Shown: one piece after another, positions 1 to 5,237 of the stretch
Layout of the letters: the number at the start of each line of letters is the position of its first letter
Position numbering within the stretch: position 1 is the stretch's first letter
Source of the DNA: Gemmatimonadota bacterium
GTDB taxonomy: Bacteria > Gemmatimonadota > Gemmatimonadetes > Longimicrobiales > Longimicrobiaceae
NCBI GenBank assembly: GCA_019240375.1
Contig: JAFAYN010000480.1
Span: forward strand, 1 to 6,106
DNA: 6,106 nucleotides
Direction of reading: 5' to 3'
Position numbers and translations under genes: made by a program
Notes under the pieces: generated by a model
What the model was told of the DNA's origin: nothing
The model's input: the letters and a program-made list of their open reading frames with translations, nothing else
Database searches by the model: none

Positions 1-430
1 CGTCCGTGAGGGGGTGGATGACCACCACCGTGTCCTGCCGCGCCTCCACCACCTCGTCCAGGTAGCACAGGGCGCCGAGCCGCGCGGCGATGGTCAGCGG
101 CCCGTCCACCCACACCGTCTCGCCCCCGCGGATCAGGAAGCGCCCGGTGAGGTCGCTGGCCGACAGGTCGTCGTGGCAGGCGATGGTGACCAGCGGGCGC
201 TTCAGCCGCCAGGCCATGTGCTCCACGAAGCGGGTCTTCCCGCATCCGGTCGGCCCCTTGAGCATCACCGGGAGCCCGCGCGCGTGGCAGGCCGAGAACA
301 CCTCCACCTCCTCCCCGGTGGCGACGTAGTACGGCATCTCGCCGCCGGGGTGGCGCACCCCTTCCCGGTGTGTCTCGTGGACAGCGGATCCCGCGGGGGC
401 GGGGACGAGCGTAGCGGTGGTGTCGGTCAT
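1..430 (-). CDS. CbbQ/NirQ/NorQ-family MoxR-type AAA+ ATPase (partial, C-terminus off the left edge)
   Basis: This is the N-terminal 143 codons of a MoxR-group AAA+ ATPase of the CbbQ/NirQ/NorQ family. Family members partner with a VWA-domain protein (CbbO or NorD) to remodel or activate an enzyme, such as Rubisco for CbbQ or nitric oxide reductase for NorQ. Visible motifs are Walker A GPTGCGKT (residues 59-66), the family signature [14 protein letters not shown] (85-98), [12 protein letters not shown] (102-113), and the Walker B block [11 protein letters not shown] (121-131, D125/E126), followed by VVVIHPLTD. These match CbbQ closely. The ATG at 430 gives a roughly 30-residue, Thr/Ala/Pro-rich N-terminal tail before the conserved [10 protein letters not shown]; Met32 is a possible alternative start, and neither has a good ribosome binding site. 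The gene is divergent from the transporter operon. The target enzyme cannot be decided because the VWA partner and any Rubisco or nor genes would lie outside the window. Family is very likely; the exact member is unknown. Confidence 0.9.
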   Translation of the reverse strand, partial: MTDTTATLVPAPAGSAVHETHREGVRHPGGEMPYYVATGEEVEVFSACHARGLPVMLKGPTGCGKTRFVEHMAWRLKRPLVTIACHDDLSASDLTGRFLIRGGETVWVDGPLTIAARLGALCYLDEVVEARQDTVVVIHPLTD

Positions 431-501
431 CGGTCGACGGTGCTGGGTGGAAGGGAGGCGCGTGCGGTGTCCGCTTTTGGGACGGCCAATCCCACGCGCG
501 G

Positions 502-530
502 ACAGTAGGGCTCCGCGCGGTTCGCAGCAA
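502..530 (-). promoter_or_regulatory. Weak sigma-70-like promoter candidate for the CbbQ-type gene
   Basis: Read on the minus strand, TTGCTG (530-525) and TACTGT (507-502) are separated by exactly 17 nt. Each hexamer matches only three of six consensus positions. Transcription would start near 495 and leave a leader of about 65 nt before the ATG at 430. The correct spacing and position are the only support, so this is a candidate. Confidence 0.2.
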
Positions 531-552
531 GTGTACTACTTGTAAAGCTTTA
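528..552. promoter_or_regulatory. AT-rich island with two abutting palindromes, possible operator
   Basis: CAAGTGTACTACTTG (528-542) is an inverted repeat with perfect 5-bp arms, CAAGT and ACTTG, around a 5-nt centre. It is followed immediately by the perfect 10-bp palindrome TAAAGCTTTA (543-552), then ATCGAT (552-557). This is the only clearly AT-rich patch in the window, and it sits between two divergent genes, about 26 bp upstream of the sigma-54-like -24 GG. It could be a dimeric regulator site or a bendable region for activator looping. No convincing forward sigma-70 promoter with 16-18 nt spacing was found within it. The symmetry is seen directly; the function is inferred. Confidence 0.45.
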
Positions 553-566
553 TCGATGATCCACGC

Positions 567-583
567 GCGGCACGCACCTTCCC
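567..583 (+). promoter_or_regulatory. Sigma-54 (-24/-12)-like promoter candidate upstream of the ABC transporter genes
   Basis: GCGGCACGCACCTTCCC aligns with the sigma-54 consensus YTGGCACGNNNNTTGCW. It has GGCACG (569-574), correct spacing, and TT (579-580) followed by CCC. The -24 GG and five neighbouring positions match well, but the normally near-invariant -12 GC is CC (581-582), a real weakness. The predicted transcription start is about 594, which lies downstream of the ATG at 591 and upstream of the ATG at 636, so it agrees with 636 being the true ATPase start. A sigma-54-type regulator is encoded two genes downstream, which raises the prior. Confidence 0.35.
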
Positions 584-635
584 TTAGGGGATGCGCCGGA
601 AAGCACGCGGGCTCCCCCTCACCCTTCGCACGCCC

Positions 636-1313
636 ATGATCCGCCTCCGCAGCCTCGAAAAGTCCTACCCCGCCGGCCACGGCCGCAGCTACGTCCTGCG
701 CAACGTCAACCTGGACATCGCCCGGGGCGACTTCGTGTCCATCATGGGCCCTTCCGGGGCGGGGAAGTCCACCCTCCTTTCCATCCTGGGGATGTTCGAC
801 GGGGCGTGGACCGGCGAGTACTGGTTCGGCGAGAAGCCGGTGCACAAGCTCAGCGTCAAGGAGCGCAACGCCCTCAACAAGCAGAACATCGGCTTCGTCT
901 TCCAGCAGTACCACCTCCTGGACAACCTGACGGTGCAGGAGAACCTGGACATCCCGCTCTCGTACCGCGACGTCAAGCGGCGCGAGCGCGAGGCGATGGT
1001 GGCCGACGTGCTCGACCGCTTCAACATCGTGGGGAAGAAGGATCTGTACCCCACGCAGCTTTCCGGCGGGCAGCAGCAGCTGGTGGCGGTGGCCCGCGCG
1101 GTGATCGCCAACCCCACCGTGATCCTGGCCGACGAGCCCACCGGGAACCTCCACTCCTCGCAGGGACGGGAGATCATGGAGCTCTTCCAGAAGCTCAACG
1201 CCGAGGGGACCACCATCATCCAGGTGACCCACTCCGAGACCAACGCCACCTACGGGCGCCGCATCGTCGAGCTGGCGGACGGCTGGGTGGTGGGGGAGAA
1301 GGCCGCCGCCTGA
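636..1313 (+). CDS. MacB/LolD-type ABC transporter ATP-binding protein
   Basis: This is a 225-residue nucleotide-binding subunit that should hydrolyse ATP at the cytoplasmic face of the membrane and drive the permease encoded next. Visible elements are an A-loop Tyr (KSY, 9-11), Walker [10 protein letters not shown] (38-46), Q-loop [12 protein letters not shown] (Q90), signature LSGGQQQ (142-148), Walker [10 protein letters not shown] (162-170, D166/E167), D-loop NLHSSQG (171-177), and H-loop VTHSE (H199). All catalytic residues are present. The length and the FQQYHLL and DEPTGN motifs place it in the MacB/LolD/FtsE class. Two departures from the common pattern are the D-loop His173 in place of Asp (usually NLDS) and Leu149 after the signature in place of Arg (usually LSGGQQQR). 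I recall similar variants in acidobacterial-type homologues. An in-frame ATG at 591 would add 15 residues (MRRKARGLP...) unlike the family. I prefer 636 because [11 protein letters not shown] is a standard start and because the candidate sigma-54 start site is near 594. The gap to the permease gene is 64 bp, probably one operon. Confidence 0.95.
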   Translation: MIRLRSLEKSYPAGHGRSYVLRNVNLDIARGDFVSIMGPSGAGKSTLLSILGMFDGAWTGEYWFGEKPVHKLSVKERNALNKQNIGFVFQQYHLLDNLTVQENLDIPLSYRDVKRREREAMVADVLDRFNIVGKKDLYPTQLSGGQQQLVAVARAVIANPTVILADEPTGNLHSSQGREIMELFQKLNAEGTTIIQVTHSETNATYGRRIVELADGWVVGEKAAA

Positions 1314-1377
1314 GCGGCGCCGCGCCCCGCCGACCGACTCGAAGGCTCCTCCTCGCCCATACACGTACGGACGGACC

Positions 1378-3774
1378 ATGGACACCCTGCTCCAGGACCT
1401 GCGCTATGCCGCGCGCACCCTCCTCCGCTCTCCCGCCTTCGCGGCGGTGGCCGTGGTCACCATGGCGCTGGGGATCGGGATCGACACCACCATCTTCAGC
1501 GTGGTCAACACCATCCTGATCCGCCCCTTCCCACAGCTCCACACCGACGGGCTGGTGGTACTGCGCGGGACCCGGAACGGCTCCGACGACGGAGCCAATG
1601 CGCTCTCCCCGGCCGACGTGTTCGACTGGCGGGCGCAGAGCACCTCGTTCCAGGGGATCGCGGCCTACGGCGACCGGAACGTGGTCCTGACCGGCGCGGG
1701 CGGGGAGCCCGAGCAGGTGGAGGCGGAGCAGGTGACCCCCGACCTGTTCACGCTCCTGGGCGCGCGCCCGCTGCTGGGACGCGTCTTCGTCCCCGAGGAC
1801 GGGACGCCCGGACGCGGCGACGTGGTCCTCCTCACCCACATGATCTGGGAGCGCCGCTTCGCCTCCGACCCCTCCATCGTGGGGCGGACCATCACCGTGA
1901 ACGGGGCCCCGCACACGGTGGTGGGGGTGATGCCCGATCACTTCGGCTTCCCCGACAACCAGCAGCTCTGGATCCCCATGTCGCTGCGGAGCGGGGAAGG
2001 ACGCGGCGACCGCTACCTGCGGGCCGTGGCGCGCCTCCGCCCGGGGGTAGGGATCGCGCGGGCGCAGGCGGAGATGGACGCCGTGGCGCGCCGGCTGGCG
2101 GCGCAGTACCCCGACACCAACACCGGGTGGAGCGCGCGGGTGGTGGACTTCGGCGAGGCGTGGGCGGGGCCGGTCCGCGCGGTGCTCCTGGTGATGCTCG
2201 GCGCAGTCGGCTTCGTCCTCCTGATCGCCTGCGCCAACGTCGCCAACCTGTTCCTGGCCCGCGCCGCCGGCCGCCAGAAGGAGATGGCCGTGCGCACCGC
2301 CCTGGGCGCCGGACGGGGGCGCGTCGTCCGCCAGCTCCTCACCGAGAGCAGCCTGGTGGCGCTGATGGGCGGGGCGCTGGGGATCCTGGTCGCCTACTGG
2401 GTGCTGGACCTGATCCTGGCCTCCTTCCCCTTCCAGCCTCCGCTCTGGATGACTTTCGGGATCGACCGCAACGTCCTCCTCTTCACCCTGGTGGTGTCGC
2501 TGGGAACGGGGATCCTCTTCGGTCTCGCCCCCGCCCTCCGCGCCACCCGCGCCGACGTGCAGGGGACGCTCAAGGACGGTGGGCGCGGGTCCACGTCCGG
2601 GGTCCGGCAGGGGCGGCTGCGCGGGTCGCTGGTGGTGGGCGAGCTGGCGCTGGCGATGGTGCTCCTGGTGGGGGCGACGCTGATGATCCGCAGCTTCCTA
2701 CGCCTCCAGGGGGCGGACCCCGGCTTCGACACCTCCAGCGTGCTGACGCTGCGGGTGATCGCCAGCGGCGACCGGTACCGGCAGGACGCCCCGCGCGACG
2801 CCCTGTTCCGGCAGACGGTGGAGCGGGTGGCGGCGCTCCCGCGGGTCCGGGGCGCCGCGACGGTGAGCTACCTCCCGCTGAGCGGGATCAGCGCCACCTC
2901 CGGGTTCGAGGTGGAGGGGAGCCCCGCCGCGCCGGGGGAGCGCCCCGACGCCGAGTACCGGGGGATCTCGCCCGACTACTTCCGGGTGATGGGGATCCGC
3001 ATGCTGCGCGGGCGCTCGCTCACCGCCGACGAGGTGGAGCACGCGGCCCCGGTGGTGGTGGTCAACCGGACGATGGCCGAGCGCTTCTGGCCCGGTCGCG
3101 ACCCGCTGGGGCGGCGGATCCGCATCGGCGACCCCTGGCTGACGGTGGTGGGGGTGGCGGAGGACGTGCGCATGTCGAGGCTCAACGAGAAGCCCAGTTC
3201 GCAGGTCTACGCCCCGTACACCGAGCGCTCGCCCGCCTCGATGACGCTCCTGGTGCGCACCGGGGGCGACCCGGCGGCCGCCACGGCGGAGGTGCGCCGC
3301 GCCATCCGCGCCGTCGACCCCACGGTGGTGGCGGACGAGGTCGTCGCCATGGACGAGGTGCTGCACCGCTCGCTCTGGCAGCAGCGCCTCTTCGGCGGGC
3401 TGTTCACCTCCTTCGCCGCCATCGCCCTCCTCCTTGCCGTGACCGGGGTGTACGGGGTGATCGCCTACTCCGTGTCGCAGCGCACGCACGAGATCGGGGT
3501 GCGCATGGCGCTGGGCGCCCGTCCCGAGCGGATCCTGCGCATGGTGGTGGGGCAGGCCGCCCGGCTCGCCGGGGTCGGGGTGGGGATCGGGCTCCTGGGC
3601 GCGCTCGCCGTCACCCGCCTGCTGGCGAGCGCGCTGTACGGCGTCAGCCCCACCGACCCGGTCGCCTTCGGGGTCACCACCCTCCTCCTGGCCGGGGCGG
3701 CGCTGGCGGCGAGCTGGATCCCCGCCCGCCGCGCGGTGCGCGTGGACCCGATGGTCGCGCTCCGCCAGGACTGA
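1378..3774 (+). CDS. ADOP-like duplicated MacB/FtsX-family ABC permease
   Basis: This is a 798-residue inner-membrane permease with two MacB-type halves fused in one chain, the architecture of the acidobacterial duplicated (orphan) permease family. Half 1 has the N-terminal LLQDLRYAARTLLRSPAFAA, TM1 (about 20-45), a MacB periplasmic core (about 50-260), TM2 (268-293), a coupling segment KEMAVRTALGAGRGR (301-315), TM3 (322-348) and TM4 (366-386). Half 2 has TM5 (418-436), a second periplasmic core (about 445-665), TM6 (674-698), a coupling segment HEIGVRMALGARPER (704-718), TM7 (727-750) and TM8 (761-781), ending in RRAVRVDPMVALRQD. The parallel EMAVRTALGA and EIGVRMALGA segments show the internal duplication directly. 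MacB-like systems act by mechanotransmission, moving substrates from the periplasm outward, or lipoproteins, rather than by classical cross-membrane transport. The substrate cannot be read from sequence. With the upstream ATPase it has a dedicated partner, so it is not an orphan here. No adaptor or outer-membrane channel gene is visible. The start fits the family; the ribosome binding site is weak (GGACGG before ATG). Confidence 0.95.
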   Translation: MDTLLQDLRYAARTLLRSPAFAAVAVVTMALGIGIDTTIFSVVNTILIRPFPQLHTDGLVVLRGTRNGSDDGANALSPADVFDWRAQSTSFQGIAAYGDRNVVLTGAGGEPEQVEAEQVTPDLFTLLGARPLLGRVFVPEDGTPGRGDVVLLTHMIWERRFASDPSIVGRTITVNGAPHTVVGVMPDHFGFPDNQQLWIPMSLRSGEGRGDRYLRAVARLRPGVGIARAQAEMDAVARRLAAQYPDTNTGWSARVVDFGEAWAGPVRAVLLVMLGAVGFVLLIACANVANLFLARAAGRQKEMAVRTALGAGRGRVVRQLLTESSLVALMGGALGILVAYWVLDLILASFPFQPPLWMTFGIDRNVLLFTLVVSLGTGILFGLAPALRATRADVQGTLKDGGRGSTSGVRQGRLRGSLVVGELALAMVLLVGATLMIRSFLRLQGADPGFDTSSVLTLRVIASGDRYRQDAPRDALFRQTVERVAALPRVRGAATVSYLPLSGISATSGFEVEGSPAAPGERPDAEYRGISPDYFRVMGIRMLRGRSLTADEVEHAAPVVVVNRTMAERFWPGRDPLGRRIRIGDPWLTVVGVAEDVRMSRLNEKPSSQVYAPYTERSPASMTLLVRTGGDPAAATAEVRRAIRAVDPTVVADEVVAMDEVLHRSLWQQRLFGGLFTSFAAIALLLAVTGVYGVIAYSVSQRTHEIGVRMALGARPERILRMVVGQAARLAGVGVGIGLLGALAVTRLLASALYGVSPTDPVAFGVTTLLLAGAALAASWIPARRAVRVDPMVALRQD

Positions 3775-3803
3775 CCCTTCCCGAGAATCCCACCGGCCCG
3801 CCG

Positions 3804-3843
3804 CGCCGCCCGCGCGCACCCTGTGGTTGCGCCGCGGGCGGCG
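3804..3843 (+). terminator. Strong GC-rich hairpin between permease and regulator genes (no U-tract)
   Basis: The arms 3804-3814 and 3833-3843 are perfectly complementary over 11 bp (CGCCGCCCGCG and CGCGGGCGGCG). After one bulged C (3832), the stem continues for 4 bp (3815-3818 with 3828-3831) around a 9-nt loop. No T-run follows (GTCGTGAC), so it is not a canonical intrinsic terminator. It starts 29 nt after the permease stop and ends 20 nt before the regulator ATG. It could be a partial terminator, an attenuator or a 3'-end stabiliser that sets transporter and regulator levels apart. GC-rich DNA makes chance hairpins common, but 15 paired positions is long. Confidence 0.45.
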
Positions 3844-3863
3844 TCGTGACAATCTGAACGGAT

Positions 3864-5237
3864 ATGCACACCCTGACCGCGGATCCTCCCCGCATCCTCA
3901 TCGCCGACGACCAGATCGACGTCCTGGAAGCCCTCCGCCTCCTCCTCAAGGGCGAGGGCTTCCGGATCGAGACCGCCACCTCCCCCGCCGCCATCCTGGG
4001 CGCGGTGCGCGACCGGGAGCTGGACGTGGTGCTGATGGACCTGAACTACGCCCGCGACACCACCTCCGGCCGCGAGGGGCTGGACCTGATCGGCGAGATC
4101 CACGCCGTCGACTCCACCCTCCCGCTGGTGGTGATGACCGCGTGGGGGAGCGTGGAGGGCGCCGTGGAAGCCATGCGGCGCGGCGCCCGCGACTACGTGG
4201 AAAAGCCCTGGGACAACGCCCGCCTGGTCGCCACCCTCCGCTCGCAGCTGGAGCTGGGGCGCGCCCTGCGGCGCAGCCAGCGGCTGGAGCAGGAGAACCG
4301 CCGCCTGCGCAGCGACGGGCTCCCCTCCATGATCGCCGAGTCGCGCGCCATGCAGCCCGTGCTGCGGCTGATGGAGCGGATCGGGCCCTCCGACGCGCAC
4401 GTCCTGATCACCGGCGAGCACGGCACCGGCAAGGACGTGGTCGCCCGCTGGCTGCACGCCTCCTCGGCCCGCGCCCCGCGCCCCCTGGTGACGGTCAACG
4501 CCGGGGCCATCGCCGAGGGGGTGTTCGAGTCCGAGCTGTTCGGGCACGTCAAGGGCGCCTTCACCGACGCCCGCACCGACCGGGTGGGCGCCTTCGAGCT
4601 GGCCGACGGCGGGACGCTCTTCCTGGACGAGATCGGGACCATGCCGCACGACCAGCAGGCCAAGCTCCTGCGCGTCCTGCAGACCGGCGAGCTGCAGCGG
4701 GTCGGCTCGTCGAAGACCCGGCGGGTGGACGTGCGCGTCCTGTCCGCCACCAACACCGACCTCCCCCAGGCGGTGGCCGAGGGACGCTTCCGCGAAGACC
4801 TCCTGTTCCGCCTCAACACGGTGGAGATCCACCTCCCCCCGCTCCGCGAGCGGCGCGAGGACGTCCCCCTCCTGGCCATGCACTTCCTGCGGCGCCAGGC
4901 CGACCAGTACCGCAAGCACCTGACGGGGTTCGAGCCCGAGGCCATGCAGGCGCTCCTGGCCTACGGGTGGCCGGGGAACGTGCGCGAGCTGGAGCACACC
5001 ATCGAGCGCGCCGTCCTCCTGGCGCAGGGGACGCAGATCGCCCCCGAAGACCTGAACCTCCGCCCGCGGCGCAGCGCCGGCTCCGTCCCCCTCGACGAGC
5101 TGTCGCTGGAGGACGTGGAGCGCGTCCTGATCCGCAAGGCGCTGGAGCGCCACGCCGGCAACGTCAGCCAGGCCGCCGAAGCGCTCGGCCTGAGCCGAAG
5201 CGCGCTGTACCGCCGCCTGCAGCGCTACGGCCTGTGA
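3864..5237 (+). CDS. NtrC/CbrB-type sigma-54-dependent response regulator
   Basis: This is a 457-residue cytoplasmic transcription activator that, when phosphorylated, should oligomerise and use ATP to open sigma-54 RNA polymerase promoters. The receiver domain (about 9-128) has the acidic pair D15/D16, phosphoacceptor D59 in VVLMDL, T92 in MTAWGS, and K114 in YVEKPW. A short coiled linker (about 129-150, RRSQRLEQENRRLR) precedes the AAA+ domain (about 156-395). That domain has Walker A GEHGTGKD (184-191), the GAFTGA loop as GAFTDA (231-236), Walker B TLFLDE (251-256), sensor I SATNTDL (294-300), arginines in GRFREDLLFRLN (307-318), and sensor II WPGNVRELEH (369-378). A Fis-type helix-turn-helix closes the protein (about 413-456, NVSQAAEALGLSRSALYRRL). 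GAFTDA keeps the sigma-54-contacting Thr234. The receiver loop after D59 is about six residues longer than usual. The gene follows the permease by 89 bp, and its stop overlaps the kinase start. The likely target, by inference, is the transporter promoter at 567-583. The ATG at 3864 has only a poor ribosome binding site; the receiver fold begins within ten residues, so this start fits. Confidence 0.95.
   Translation: MHTLTADPPRILIADDQIDVLEALRLLLKGEGFRIETATSPAAILGAVRDRELDVVLMDLNYARDTTSGREGLDLIGEIHAVDSTLPLVVMTAWGSVEGAVEAMRRGARDYVEKPWDNARLVATLRSQLELGRALRRSQRLEQENRRLRSDGLPSMIAESRAMQPVLRLMERIGPSDAHVLITGEHGTGKDVVARWLHASSARAPRPLVTVNAGAIAEGVFESELFGHVKGAFTDARTDRVGAFELADGGTLFLDEIGTMPHDQQAKLLRVLQTGELQRVGSSKTRRVDVRVLSATNTDLPQAVAEGRFREDLLFRLNTVEIHLPPLRERREDVPLLAMHFLRRQADQYRKHLTGFEPEAMQALLAYGWPGNVRELEHTIERAVLLAQGTQIAPEDLNLRPRRSAGSVPLDELSLEDVERVLIRKALERHAGNVSQAAEALGLSRSALYRRLQRYGL

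Larger units (their letters stand above)
492..570. repeat. Direct repeat CCACGCGCGG, two copies in the divergent promoter region
   Basis: CCACGCGCGG occurs at 492-501 and again at 561-570, with 69 bp between start points, and both copies are preceded by ATC (ATCC and ATC). The second copy overlaps the -24 part of the sigma-54-like element. A related CCGCGCGG lies at 513-520. The copies could be regulator half-sites, but CG-rich 10-mers arise easily in DNA of this composition. Confidence 0.4.

Noticed and set aside
446..497. Other GG-N10-GC pairs (446/458 and 484/496) as sigma-54 promoters
   Set aside because: They have the invariant doublets but lack the CAC of -24 and the TT of -12, and are badly placed for the transporter start.
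14..508. Plus-strand open frame over the CbbQ-type gene
   Set aside because: The opposite strand carries a precise Walker A and B and family signature; this frame has no recognisable protein features.
591..635. Earlier in-frame ATG for the ABC ATPase
   Set aside because: It adds 15 residues (MRRKARGLPLTLRTP) not typical of the family, its G-run abuts the ATG with no proper spacing, and it would lie upstream of the candidate transcription start. It cannot be fully excluded.
1304..1323. Small GC hairpin (CGCCGC, CTGA loop, GCGGCG) and the palindrome GCGGCGCCGC at the ATPase stop codon
   Set aside because: A six-bp stem with no T-run inside a likely operon; expected often in this base composition and not a credible terminator.
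3827..3853. TTGCGC and GACAAT as a sigma-70 promoter for the regulator
   Set aside because: The spacer is 15 nt, the -35 lies inside the hairpin, and the start would be only a few nt before the ATG. Too weak to annotate.
2127..3857. 576-codon open frame on the plus strand inside the permease gene in another frame
   Set aside because: The translation is almost entirely Gly, Ala, Arg and Pro, with no domain, while the overlapping frame encodes a clear permease.
3465..5153. Long open frame on the minus strand (562 codons) opposite the permease end and the regulator
   Set aside because: It lies antisense to two well-recognised genes, its translation is low in complexity and rich in Gly/Ala/His/Arg/Gln, and no family motif is seen. 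This is the expected mirror of GC-rich coding sequence.
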